64,000 nt of DNA from Phialophora verrucosa (GCA_002099365.1 MSED01000015.1:1426001-1490000); one strand, 5' to 3'; shown: positions 8,184-20,441, counted from the stretch's first letter. Notes: generated by a model from the sequence alone, not told the origin. Translations and numbers: made by a program.

Positions 8184-11010
8184 TCATTGCTGAGGCATTC
8201 CGTTCATGTTGTCGCTCAGGATGAAATCGTTATAGCTTGGCTGGCCGAAGGTTTCCGCCCAGTCCCACTCGAATGTCATCGGCATCTGCCACAAGTCCTG
8301 AGGGACAAAGGGGTGTTGAAAGGAACCGGCATTGAGGGGCGACATGGTGGTGCTCGGAATTTGCTGACTACTGAGATCAGGGCTGAGGCCAGGCGCTGAA
8401 ATCATATCGACATAGTCGTTGTCGAACGATGACATGTTGAAGAACTGGTTGTTGTTATTGTTGGGAGTCATCGTGCTTGGTGAATGGGCCGCCATGTTCA
8501 CTGCTGCCATGCTAGCCGTCGACGACAAGTGACCAGCGCCCGTACGTGGCGAGCCGCCCGCACCGCTTGATCTTCGAGAACCGGCATTTCGCCCGTTGAG
8601 CTGCGACTGGACTTGAGCCATGGCTGATTGATTAACGCGCATGACTTCCTCGGGCACGAGTCTGCGTTTCCGCTTCGAACCCTCCTTCTCGGCCTTCTCG
8701 ATCACCACTTTGGCGATACGAGCAAACTCGGCGCAAACAGTGAGCATCCGATTGATGGATCCAGTACCCTCGTCATGTGCAACGTTGCCGAGGAAGTTAA
8801 CCACAAGGTCCATGAGCTTAATGTCGGCTCTTGCACGAGTATCCTGTGGATTTTGCAGGATGTTCGCAAAGAGAGTGACGAGTGCCGAAACCGGGAAGTA
8901 CAGAATCAACCAGACGCAGGCAAAATCGCCCTGCGGGATGTATTTGATGAGGTGTATGGAGGCTCGAGCAGCCGACACACACAGTGCAGCCGAGGAAAAG
9001 ACTCTTGGATTGAGCGGGCGAGCGTTCAGTCCTTGAATGGCATATTCCGATAGTCGACTCGTCCAATACCCATGGTGTACCGACATGCGATGGATCGTCG
9101 TCAAGCAGTTATAATATGAGAAGTGAAGGACGACAATGTGCAAAATGAGAGGAGTATGTGACGTTTTGATCTCATGCTCCGGCCGGAAATCGAGAGGGAT
9201 GCTGTCCTTCCAGGCCTCCAGCTCCCTGTCAAGTTCGCCAATGGTGTTGAGAAGTTCGCCATCGCTCTGCTTTGATGCCCTGACAGAGTACAACTGGCGA
9301 TACACCTTGCTAGAGATGACTGCAAATTCGCACATGAGGCGGAAAAGGTTGATCTTACTTTTACCGTCGGCCAACGGGACGTTTCCTATGTTGTCAGGAG
9401 GATCTTCCGAGGGTAATTCGACATTCATATCATCGTCATCCTGAGCAGGCGGCCTCCCAGCCCGGAGACACGCATCCTTATCGAGCAAATAACCAATCCA
9501 GAAGACTCGCTTACGTTGCTCCACTTCAATGGGATTGAGGTTGAATGCCGACCCGCGCTTGTGAAGGCCTATGGTGTGAGAACACCTGATGGCCGCTGCA
9601 ATGAGGAAAAAGGATGGCTGAGGATTCGGAGTACCTTGTAAGAACAAAGCCATGCCCAGAAGAGCCTGCACACTGAGCAGGTCCGTGTTGCGCAAGGTCA
9701 GTTCGGTGATAACCCCCATGGCGTTTTTCAGGTACAGCCATGCTTTTTGGTCGTCTTCTTGGGGTACAACATTGCTCATGACTCTTATTCGATAAGCGAT
9801 GGCGAGCGCGACGTTGATGCTCGCCCACCAGCCACTTCCTTCATAAGGATCTTTGGAGTATTGCTTCTCCACAAGGTGCATGAAGGTAGGTTCATGAAAT
9901 AGGGGAAACATGCAGTTGAAGTTCTCGAAGAAGTCCTTGAACAGGGACAGAGCTTCCTCTTTCGGTGGCAGGGGCTTGAACACCCGGCGGACAAAGATGT
10001 CTCCAAAGATCTCGGGTTTCCAGTACTGCCACTTGGTGTCGTCTTCGTTGACGGCATTCTGGATGGTTTCTTGAAAAGATGTATCCCCAGTCTTCTCATT
10101 GACCCACTCGATGCCCTTGCTTGAGAAGATGGAGAAGGCCGATGACGAACCTGGCCAGGGTCAGGCGGCGCTCAAACGCGAAGCACGGGAATACATACCA
10201 ATATATCTTGTCTCGCCTACGTTGTTGGTTACGAGCGAGCACATGGCCTCGGACAGATTTTCAACCTCTTCCCGGCTTGGTTTATCGCCATCTGTGGTAC
10301 TCGGCGAAGTGACAGTGTCTCGAGGGGTCTCCATAGAGCCCCGTGCAGAGCCTGGCCGGGGTGAGTTCTCAGGCGCAACAGAGGCCGAGCTACTCTTCGA
10401 TGGAGCTGACGACTCCGTCCTCTGCGCCGCGGATTCCCTCGAAGAGGCTTTCTCAGCGAGGCGCTTCTCAAGTGTGCCCAAGTCTGTCTTGCCAGCCTCT
10501 TCTTCCGAAAGGAGGCCGGACATGCGCAGCAGCGACTCCATGCGGCCAAGCCGGTTCTCGAGGCCTTCGATGTACTTGGCTCTGGGAGCGTGCATCAGTA
10601 TCAAAGCAATGCGCGCTCAAGGTGCAACCTACCCTTTCGGAGGATTGCGCTTCTTCTCCACTTGTGTGAAGACACATTCTGTTTTATAATTTATGCAGTG
10701 GCCACACTTGGGCATCTTGCCGTCGCATTTGATCTTCTTCTTCCTGCACATATCACAGGCCTGCAATCACTGTCAGAATGCTCATACTCTTTCGGCGCAG
10801 CAGAGGGAAGCACACTCTTGCAATGCGCCGGCGTTTGGGGTCATTCTCGTCAAGTCCTCCATCGTAATCGCCAAAATATGCACCTGGAGGCAAAGTCGGG
10901 GGTATGGGCGTGCCATCTGGGTTATACGCTCCGAATATCTGAGGCGGCTGCTGCGGGACAAATGAAGACATGTCATAGGACATTGCATCGATGCTCCCTC
11001 GGGGGTCCAT
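8184..11010 (-). CDS. Zn2Cys6 fungal transcription factor, CLR-1/ClrA-like
   Basis: An 890-residue protein in four exons: 10816-11010, 10633-10760, 10199-10581 and 8184-10150. All introns are GT...AG and all phases close. The binuclear zinc cluster is at residues 67-94, spaced C-x2-C-x6-C-x6-C-x2-C-x6-C (CDMCRKKKIKC...CGHC...C), directly after the first intron. It is followed by a basic linker (VEKKRNPPKG) and a short dimerisation helix (YIEGLENRLGRMESLL). The stretch RYIGSSSAFSIFSSKGIEWVNEKTGD leads into the fungal-specific transcription factor domain (about 300-640). The C-terminus is Asn/Ser/Met-rich and probably disordered. From memory, the zinc cluster plus linker look like the cellulose-response regulators CLR-1 of Neurospora and ClrA of Aspergillus; the family call is sure, this ortholog call is not. 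No cellulase genes are nearby. Confidence 0.88.
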
Positions 11011-13506
11011 GGTGCGTTCCGGTGCTGCCGTTGCCGGCGCCGCCTACGCTCTCGTGGCTTTTCGATCGAGAGTTGTACAATCCGGTGAGGTCTGGTGAGT
11101 CGGGAAGTAGACACCCGGCCAGAAAAGACGGAGGGGCGGAGGGTCAGGGACTGCTAAGCCAATTGGCTCATCGTGAGGAACGAGTTCTAGTTTCTGATCG
11201 CCACCAGGATATCAGCTCGAGGGCAGATCAGGCAGGCTATGAAGTGGGCGACTCCAATGTGAGGCGGAAAGAAAGATCGCTGGACGAGGCCTTCAGGAGA
11301 TGTACCAGACAATTAGTCAGGCGGGAAAGAATCGAGTAGGGGAATTGGAATTCAGGAAGGTCCAAAGTGTATCAAGTAGTCGCAGATGGCCATGGTCCCA
11401 AGTGACCCCAAGGTACTCCGTATTGTACGATTTACGACACCAATGACAGGGTTCAGAGATCAGAGTTCTTAGCCCTTGCCCGTTATGACCTAAAGACACC
11501 AGACCGATTATGACGAAGGGCAGGGCCAGCAGGGGCGGCACACTCTGAAACCTGGGTGGTGGGCAGGGCTGCCTAGGCGTGGAAGCTATGCTGCATTGGG
11601 CGTGCCATACCGAAGCCCCATCCAAGAATTCAGGCAACAACCATATTCCCATGCCCGTAGCTCGTATTGGGGCAGCAGTAATTCGACGAGTGCCGCCGCC
11701 AGTTGCTTGCCCCGGCGTGCCCGGCCCACGTTTTCTTCCTTGCGCTGTCATCCTGTTCGGGCAAGTACGAGTAGACAGGATCTGGGATCCGGGGATAAGG
11801 TGTGTGTGTGTGTGTGTCAGTCCATGCATTGGGGGCGTCAGGTATTTGACCGCGCACTAATGTGTACCAGGCGTTAATTCCTAACCTTTGACAGCTAAAG
11901 CCCGAGCCAACCAGGCGTGGAGTGTGGCGTCCTCGCTTCGTCCGTGGATGAGGCCCGAGTGTATCAGACTACGACAATTCAGTCTCAACTCACTGCATTG
12001 AATCCTCACCTCGCTTGATCCGGAAGCCAGATCAGTTTCATCATCACAAAATCAGTGACAGATCACTACACAGTCACCATTTCTTCGCGCGAAAGGTATG
12101 CAAACTCTTCACCCAGCTCTCCTGATACTCATCCTCCTCAACCAGGACTTACTCCGTCTTGCGTCGATTCGCCAGCACATAATTCATCCGCTCCGCCCTT
12201 CAGTCTGGTCCGACTCCGTGCGTTCCTGCAGCTTGGCCCCAATCACGGCCACACCTGGGAGTGTGAAAAGCTTGATATGCCGCCGCGATTCCGCAGTGCA
12301 CGTATTCTCGGGTTCGGCAAGATGTGCTACCGCCCGGACCCGATGAATCGTCCGAGTGGGATCATTGCCGCTCCCACTTTTCCGGCGTCAATCCAGATGC
12401 TTACCATACCACAACAGGCACTCCCCAGGCCACCTGTGAGAATCTGCGAACTCGGCCGAATCTGTAGAGCAAATATCAATGCCGACTCACGTGCCTGCCT
12501 GAGTCGTCCCTTTGCCTTGTTCGCGAATACGGGCAAGTCGCTGGCATCGTTATCTCAAAGAGATGAAAAGCTGACTAAATCCAGAGCTCAATCTGGTGGA
12601 CCTGGCATGGACCCTGCAAAATTCTGGAAAAGTGAGCGATTTTTTACGTCTAACAAACGATCTTCCCTTTGTGAGCCTCGCAGCAATTTTGGCTCGGCAT
12701 ATCGACTAACCTCTCGCTGCAAGACGACAGAAAGAACCGCGCAGATCATCTCCAAGAAAGTCGGCAATGAGAACCCAGGTCACCAGCTGACTTGACATCG
12801 CCTTTCCTTCTCTCCGGGCATCGGGACGGTCTCGGACGGTCCACGGGCACGAGAGGGCCCGAGAGCGAGATGGGCAAAAAGAAGAGCTAAGTGGAAACAT
12901 TTCTTTTGACATTTGATTGGTGCCTCGCGATGTTGTATGCTACATAGCAACAGCCTTGCGAACACTCTCATCAGGATCTCCGGCGCTCCTCCTCTCTGGA
13001 TCCTTGGATAGCCTGAAGCTGCAGCTGGTATTCGACGTACTCGTCGACGATCTCATGGCAGTTCTGTATACAAATCTACCCGTGCTTATATCCGAATGTG
13101 GGCCATTGAGTGTTCAACCCAGGCCCTCCCTTCTGGAGAGTCGCATCACCAAGGATTGTTGGCCACAGTCGAAGCGGAAGGTTTCATGGCGGTGGAGGAG
13201 ATCCATCGAGTCGATGCAAGCATGGCAAATCGTTCTCCTGTGCCTCGAAGCCCTTCTGCATTCTCGTCGACCCTTCTACGTCGCCGTACTCCTCGTCGCT
13301 CAGATTGGCTGGCTTTGCACAATGCTCGCCATGTCGACCACCGGTATGCAACATCTCCCTCCCCATTGTCCATGTTCGGTCCCCGATGCACGTCGGCTTT
13401 GTCAGAGGGGACCTGTCCCATGCCTCGACACCTCTTTGTGTCCGTATGCCCTGTCATTTTCATACCGATTTCAATTTCCCTACTCAGACCCTGCATGACC
13501 CTGGTA
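11011..13506. other. Long intergenic region upstream of the regulator
   Basis: 2.5 kb with no gene I can defend. The part next to 11010 must contain the regulator's promoter and perhaps a long leader. It contains a (GT)9 microsatellite. Minus-strand stretches between about 12985 and 13320 have coding-like composition and may be exons of an unresolved gene (see findings). Confidence 0.35.
11800..11817. repeat. (GT)9 microsatellite
   Basis: Uninterrupted GT dinucleotides in non-coding DNA. Confidence 0.9.
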
Positions 13507-16500
13507 CTATTCGCCTTCTCTGCTTTGTGAGAAGCGCTCTTCGTCGCCAGACGCACGATGTCTCTTAACGGCCCCATCGTCTCCTTCATCTTCCTTGTCA
13601 TCCTCATCGCCATCCCTGCCACGCTTGTGGCCGACGTGAAAGCACTCCTCCGCATGATCTTCTTCCTCGTTCTCTTCATCTTCTTCCTCGTTATCCTCTT
13701 GACCTACCAGTTGGTCAGTTTTCGAAAATCGCTCAGGTAGGTCCAGGATTCTTATCACGTACGGCTGTATTCTTCGGCCTCTCTCTTCATGGTTTCCTCT
13801 TCAGGAGTGTCATACAGATAGTTTTCGGCAGAGTCCTCGAAGGTGATGTCGTCCTGGTGAGAGCTGTGAGGGGCAGGGGATTGCAGACCTTCAGAGCTGT
13901 TCTCGTCATGGTGAGCATGCTCATTCCTGGTGGAACATAGACCTTGGATACGGGCTAGAATCTGGCGTCTCTCCTCTTCGCTCACGTCCGGGACGTCTGA
14001 GAGGTTGTCATCGTCAGCGTCTCCTTCGTCCTGGATGAAGTTCGGGGAAGAGTCGTTTTCACCCTGTCCTGCAGCTAGGTTGAGCTCCCCACTAGCCTCG
14101 TTTTCGTGGGGACGAGTGGGCTGCTGAGCGGGCTGCGAGATGGCTGCCTGCTGGCTCTGGTAGTGTCCGAGCTGCAACGCAGCTGCCAGCGCCTCAGGGA
14201 TCTGGATGTCTTCAGGATTGACGGCGGTGTTGGATTGTGGCCGCAATAAGTTCGGGAACGGATTGGCCTGTGCAGCAGTTGCTTGCTGTACCATCAGTCT
14301 GCTCTTGGGGATCAGCATCTTTCTCCGCACATGACCCTCATACTGCTCGCTGAATCGGTTCTTTGAAGGCACATCCCATTCTCTCTCCTCATCTGTACGG
14401 CCATCGATAAGTTCCCCATAAGGGTAAGGAGAACCCAGCGGTCGGTCTGCGTTGATCTGCAGCGACCCAGATTGTGTGCCCTGCATGCGGGCTAGAAACT
14501 TTGCATGATCCCATGGTGGCACGGTCGGCTGGCTTGTTGACGCAGGAGCTTCGGGGGCTATGCCGCTCTGTTCGTCCACAAAGTCCCTTGCGTTTGATTG
14601 CCCGACTGCGCACTCACTCGGACTGTCATAGGTGAGGTCACCGGCAGCTCGTTGCACTGGTGACGGACTGGGTTGTGGTGCGTCTTGGGGGAATTGGGCT
14701 CCCCCGGCACGGCTATTCATCTCAACTCCTTCCATCCCAGCATGAGGATCGTTCGGGTCGTACTCAGTTCTACCAGTTGGTAGAAGCGAGTCCAGCAACG
14801 TCCGAATCTCCGGCATCTCACCAGCAAGTTCAACGTTTGGCCCCGGCCCAGTCGCGTTCGGACTCAATCCTATCGAGTTGAAGAAGTCATCCGGGTCCGA
14901 CCAGTCCTGACCCTGCAGAATTATGGGCTGCTGCTGTGGTTGCTGTTGTACGTCAATCGCTTCCGGGTTGTTCCACTCCGCAGTGCCGAGAGTCGGCCAG
15001 CTGTGTGGATCATACTGACTCAATTGAGCCTGGTGACCGGTGACCTGGCTCGGAGGGAGAACATCGAACAGCGCGGCATTCGAAGGTCTCTGCTCCTCTA
15101 CCATCATCTCCTCCTGATCTTGTACCAAAGGCTCGCCGAACGGTGGGACCACGTTGTACGAGGTGCCATCCTGATCTGGCTGCTGGTGAGGTATCGTCGA
15201 TTGCTGTTGTTGGTCTTCAGGGTCAGCCGGGCAGATCGCGCCAGGTCCAACGCCTTCCATTTCCTTGTGCGGATCGCAGTTTTCAACGCCTTCCATCTCT
15301 GCAGAGAACTCAGGGATAGCCGGAAACAACTGCACAGACTCCGCTTGCGCTGGAGCTGGAACTGGAGCGCCCGTGGCTTCTTGCCCTTCTGCGTCGATGT
15401 CCATCTCTGCCGCCCGCTGGATTCGAGCAGGCGGTTCCTGTGCCCAGAAGTGGCGCGTCTCGGCAACTGGGGACCCATCGAAGTTCTCTGCAATCCTGGC
15501 TCTACCACTATGTTTGAATTTTGGCGGTACCTCATCCGCATCCCGCTCTCTGTTGCGAAGAGCTGAAGGACGATGGGTACTGGCCCCGACCGTGTCAGGA
15601 ATGATGTTGAAGATCTTGTCCTCACCTGACTCCTGGTAGACCGGTCGTTTCGGAAGACATACCTGCACATTGAATTGACAGCCATTGAAGACAGGCAGTT
15701 GTGAAGCAGCAGTGGAAGGAGCGGGCGCAGCGGACTGAGTTGAAGCCTCGTTGTTGCCAGAGCCGTTACCACCACCACTGGCAGGGACGGTGTTGTCTCT
15801 CTCTTTGGCGGGCTCGGTCTCTGCTGAGGAAGTTCCTACAACAACGGCGCCTGATGATGGTGGATGGGGAGGAGGGGATGGGCCATGCTGACCGTCGTCA
15901 GCATCATCGTCACTGTCGTCTTTGACGTGCGGCATAGGCGGCAAACCCTCCTTGGGCTCTCCAAGCTTTCTCTTTTTGTCCGCGTTGGTGCCATCCTCTT
16001 CATCATCAACAGTCTCATCAGACGTCGACTTGCTTAAGACTGCTGTCGAGGCCGGTTCTTCAGCACCGGTCACAGTCTGCTCTCCGCCAGAGGAAGCTGG
16101 TGGGACATGGGGCTGCTTGCTTGACGGTGCCGCGGTGGCCTTGGCCATCTTCTCAGCTTCCCAGACGAGCCATGCCACGCACACTTCGCTCAAGCTTTCC
16201 AGGCTCAGGTTATGCCAACCATAAACCTCAAGGAATTGTTCGACCATTTTACTATCGGCATCGTTGACACCGAAGTCCTTCTTCAGCCGACGTCGGACTG
16301 TGTCTCTGAGAAGCGAGCGCTGACCACTGTTGATATTGGGCAGCGTAGGGGCGACGCTGCTTGATTGAGGCGCTGCCGTTGCATTTGCCGGCTGTGCCAA
16401 GTCTGTGGAGGTTCCAACATTCTTCACGGCCGAGCTGCTTTCAGCCTCGATCGAGACTGCTTCGCGCGCAGTGGCGGCGGCTTGCCGTTCCAACAAGGGC

Positions 16501-18236
16501 TTTGGATCTGAGCCAGTGCTCGATCTGGCCTTTGCCTTCTCAATCTCAGCCTCTTTCGACTGGGGCTGTGGATCGGAGCCATTGCTCGATGTGGCAGCTT
16601 TCGAATCTGGCTGAGCCGCCGGTTGCTGATCTGCGGAGGAGTGAGTCATTCCAACAATGGCAGACACGGGCACGAGCACTGTATCATCGATAGCTCTGGA
16701 GCTCTTCGCAGATAGTGATACGGAAGGACTATCTAAGGCTGACCCCATGAAGTCGCTGCGCGAAATCTCTGGGCCTGCCTCATGAGGCAGCACGCCTTTA
16801 TTCTCGCCCTGATTAGTCGCCGAGACGAGCGACCGCTTCTTCATCTCTTTGTAGGCGATGATGGGCAATCGGCGGCGGAGAGCGTGGTCGGCAATGGGAG
16901 CTGTTGAATTGGTGCCGGTCAACGCTGGGAGCTTTGATGGCTCCGACGACGGCTGCGAGGACAGCTTCAGCGTTGTCCGCTCGATTGGAATTGAGGCTCC
17001 AGGGGTTATGTCGGTCGAGACTGCGGCCGTTGTGGGTCTTGACGGCGGAGGGAACGGTCTCATTATGAAGCCTGCCAGGCTCGCGGGGACAGACGCCTGC
17101 TCTACGACCGGCACTTGTTCTTCGACTGCGTCAAAGTACTCTCTGTCGTCAGCGTGGCCGTCCTCTTGGCACCCGATGTTGACAAGTGCGCGTTCAATGA
17201 GTGAGATAAACGACTCAAGCGTCCGAACAATATCCTTGACCTCGTTGATTACCTCGACCATGGACGGCTCCACCTGTGGCCCTGCCCCAGAGACTGCCTC
17301 GATGGGATGCTGAAGAGTCCGTTCCAATGGAGCGAACCAACCAAGGCATTGCAGGATTCCAGCGAAACGAGGTGCCCACCGGACAGACAACCGACGGCGT
17401 CTTCTTGCCATTCCGGGGCGCAACACACTGAGAAGTTTGACGCCCACGAGGATGAACCCCAGTGTCTGCGGGCGAACCGGCAACAATCGAATGAGTGGGC
17501 CGAACAGCGTGTTTCGCAGGCCCCAGAAGAAGTTGAGCTTTCTTCTTCCGGACTCAACAAACGGCCTAAGCCTGCTGTCTTGAAGGGCATGGATGAAGAA
17601 AGCAGGCAGTGCCCATTTCGAAGAAGTTGTCTTGAGGTGAGTCGACTCAGGTGTAGGAATGTTGACACCAAAGGTGGCATCAGGGTATGTGCTCGAATCT
17701 ATGACGGGCGAAGTGGTTTTGGTTGAAGCGAGGAGGGTGAAGTTCTGAAAATTTTCTTCGACGTCTGCAAGGCGGACAATAACCTCTGTGCTAATGAGTG
17801 TGCTGTTGTCATAAACCTCTGCAACGATGACCTTAGGCACAGGTGGGGAGCCGGAGAAGAGGGTGACCGTCTCGGGAGGATCAAATTCGAAGACTGTGTA
17901 GAAACTGCGAGGAGCATCTTGCGTGGGAGAAGGCAGGAGATTGGTCTGTGCCGTGGTGGGTGTGCTGTCTGTGGTGGTAGTGGGTGCAGGGAGGAGAGGC
18001 AGGGGACTCATCCAGAAGTCTCCAAAGTCCTCTTCGTCGCTACCTATGGCGGGTACTTCTTGCTCGTATTCTTTCACTGATCGGAGCAAGTTGAGGCTAA
18101 AGAAAGTCGCACAGCCCATGAAACCAAGCGCCCCTACGATGAGTTCGGGATGGTTGTGGAAGTCCGGCCATGCGGTCACCGAACTAAGGAGACCGAGGAG
18201 GGAGAGGAGGACAATTATGAAATTGAGGCTCCGCAT
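13507..18236 (-). CDS. Large disordered membrane protein of unknown function
   Basis: From ATG 18236 a single frame of 1491 codons, then a likely 59-base intron (13704-13762, GTACGT...CTGACCAACTGGTAG) leading to a 65-codon acidic exon that ends at TAG 13507. The spliced protein is 1556 residues. The N-terminus has a signal-anchor-like segment (residues 4-20, LNFIIVLLSLLGLLSSV) and a second hydrophobic segment (about 33-52). A third amphipathic or hydrophobic region (about 240-265, FGPLIRLLPVRPQTLGFILVGVKLL) follows a predicted-disordered loop. One compact-looking patch (about 655-710, RDTVRRRLKKDFGVND...YGWHNLSLESLSEV) sits in otherwise Ser/Pro/Gln-rich, disordered sequence. MEGVE and DPHxxMEGV motifs recur three times. 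The C-terminal exon is strongly acidic (Glu/Asp runs) followed by basic KRHR. No family recognised. It shares its plan, N-terminal membrane segment then long disorder, with the protein at 3.3-7.3 kb. Confidence 0.65.
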
Positions 18237-19724
18237 CGTGGCGCTATTTCGTTCTCCTTGCTGCTGGAAAGTGGTAAGAGAAGGGAGGAAAGGTAGGTGC
18301 TACTGCTTTGAGCTGTTGGTCGCTGACCTCAAGCCAAACAGTGATCGCGGTTTCGGCCGGGGAGGGGAGGCAAAGAAGTGTGATTTTTGAACTTTCAGCA
18401 AGTTGAGGTCCTGCCAAAAACAGATGAGAATGTGTTCTGTCTCTGCCTGTGCCGATAATCGAATGTGGCAGGTAGGAGAGATGATGTTGGTGCTGGTGGT
18501 TGGTGTTGTTGTTGTGCGCTCACTTGGTAGGAAGATTCAGAGAAAGAAGGAAGAAGAGCTACACAGAATCGACTGCAGAAAAGTATCCTGGATGCGCAGT
18601 TATTGTACGTGATGAATGCGAAAGCTTTGTGGGTTATTGTGTTGGGCGGTCGAGGTGAATGTATGGGTGAGGCAGTCGTTCAATCTGGTCGGCTGGCACG
18701 CATTGTATGAGCGATTCGTAAGGCACTTTTGAGAGAGGAGTTCTGAGAAGCACGAAACGGCAATGGAACATGCAGGTATTGAATACGGCTCGAGAGATCT
18801 GGGTCTCTTTTCTGTTGTTTGACAAGTATAGGTATGATATAAAATCGTAACGGCAACGAGGCTGAGTGTCTCAGGAGGAAGGGGAACGCGGAAACGCAGT
18901 CTCCCAACAAGATGCTGGACGATGGTGAATCTACATAGGATGCGAGCCATTGTTGATTGCTCCAGATGCCTTGCAGCGACAAAGCCCGGTTGACTCTATT
19001 TTGGCGACGTCTCTGCTTTGTTTCTATCTTGTGCTCATTGTTTGGATGTTGGTTGTTCGTTGTTAGCGAGGCACAAGGCCCGCCGTTTCGTTGTGCCTGG
19101 TCAACCAATCAGACAGCGTATTGGCGCTGGTACCGATATTACGGGTAAACGGAAGGCTGTGTGTGCTGAGTTCGATCAAGCATGGTATTCTCAATACGTC
19201 TCCGTAAAAGCCGCCTTTCCGAAGAGTACGAGGTATGACATCAGTTTCCTCCAGCTTGCGATCGTCAGGTTCGGGTTCAGGTCCAGGCGACCTTTTGGCA
19301 TGTGAGAAGAATCCTCGGACCCTCGAAAAAGGCAATACGGCTTCGAAAACCTGTTTTTCAAGGGTTCACGCACGCAGACGATACGAGGACTTGTTCTCGT
19401 ACTGGTTATCATATGATTATGATGCCAGCACCGCTTGACGTGTGACCGCCACTCGTACTGTTTAAGTATAATATCAAGCGCTCAGTTCCTTGAAAAACAA
19501 TTCCGTGTCTCTTTTGATACATACAATCATAGTACACGGTGCTGTACACTTTGAACCCACACTGTGTACTCCGTACTACCCGTACCGGATTCTGGTGTCA
19601 GAGCCAACGTCGCAGCCAACGTCGCAGCCAAAGCCAAAGCCAAAGCCAAAGCCAAAGCCACCCCGTTTCGCAACCCCTACCGTACCCTTTCACAAATCCT
19701 CCATACCGGTACCTTGTATCCACC
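18237..19724. promoter_or_regulatory. Divergent intergenic region
   Basis: About 1.5 kb between two divergent genes. Open frames here lack coding character. The right end carries a hexamer repeat just before the start of the small gene. Confidence 0.4.
19602..19660. repeat. Compound tandem repeat (AGCCAACGTCGC)n / (AGCCAA)n
   Basis: Nearly three copies of the 12-mer AGCCAACGTCGC, then about five or six copies of the related hexamer (AGCCAA, written GCCAAA). It ends about 65 bases before the start codon at 19725, so it probably lies in the 5' leader or promoter of that gene. Confidence 0.8.
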
Positions 19725-20048
19725 ATGTCCGAAGACGCCGGGTTTTTTAAGAAAACATCCGAAGCGGTCGCCAACGCGGGAGCCTCGGTCGCCGGTGCGG
19801 TGAGCGGGTCGCTGTCCTTGGGCGCCGGGGCCAGCCACAAGAAGACGACAACGACGAGGACACGGGTTCCAGCGGATCAGCAGCAGCAGCAGCAAATACT
19901 TGCCAATGGCGGGGCGGGACAGCCTGCTCAGGGGCGCATTACTGATGGGGGCAAAGGACAGCAGAAGAGGCTGACGCAGCCGGAGGCTGATGCGCTGTAT
20001 CAGGAGCGGATCGAGGACGAGTATGCAAAGCGGGAGGGCGGTGCTTGA
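19725..20048 (+). CDS. Small hypothetical protein with acidic C-terminal DEYAKREGGA
   Basis: A 107-residue frame starting at an ATG in good context (CCACCATGTCC). Residues 1-40 are Ala/Gly/Ser-rich (SVAGAVSGSLSLGAGASHKK). A Thr/Arg patch and a run of six Gln follow. The end is charged and probably helical (LTQPEADALYQERIEDEYAK). I recall similar short fungal proteins with this C-terminal signature, but no function is known to me. The frame is open upstream through the hexamer repeat; I prefer this ATG because the upstream part would be pure repeat. The neighbour downstream, on the same strand, is the DUF4202 gene. Confidence 0.6.
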   Translation: MSEDAGFFKKTSEAVANAGASVAGAVSGSLSLGAGASHKKTTTTRTRVPADQQQQQQILANGGAGQPAQGRITDGGKGQQKRLTQPEADALYQERIEDEYAKREGGA

Positions 20049-20441
20049 GCAGCGGAAAGGAAGAAGTCTGCCTATATACATGTACGGTAAAACACGACGA
20101 GAGCGTGAAGGGGTGGAGAGGTCGGAGGAGAGCAGCAGCAGGAGGGGGCCAGGAGCTGGTTCTGGTCAACTACGATGTACCTTCTGACAGTGACTATGGG
20201 TAGAGGGTTGAAGTATACTTCTCTTGTTCTATCTCTCTGGGCACTCGGTATGGACGGCGAGATGTATGCATAGACGTAGCCAACATGGTATTACTATACA
20301 GCCTGTGCTACTGGTGCTGCAGAGTGACATCACTTCACAGGCAAATCTTCGGGAACAGGCCGTGCGCTCTGCAAAAGTCGGAAATCTTCATAGTCAGAAC
20401 GTCCTTGCGTGCATGATCATAGATCTGTCACGGCCTTCGCT
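20049..20441. other. Intergenic region between two plus-strand genes
   Basis: Nothing recognisable beyond 3' and 5' flanks; purine-rich at 20095-20150. Confidence 0.35.

Noticed and set aside
12055..12795. 246-codon plus-strand frame
   Set aside because: Starts without ATG, no domain, mixed composition and rare amino acid clusters; most likely regulator upstream DNA.
12917..13498. 193-codon plus-strand frame with hydrophobic stretches
   Set aside because: Starts without ATG and lies opposite more coding-like minus-strand segments; the composition looks like a complement of coding sequence.
18680..19108. 142-codon minus-strand frame in the 18.2-19.7 kb gap
   Set aside because: No coding signature, starts in no clear context, and other frames of like length overlap it.
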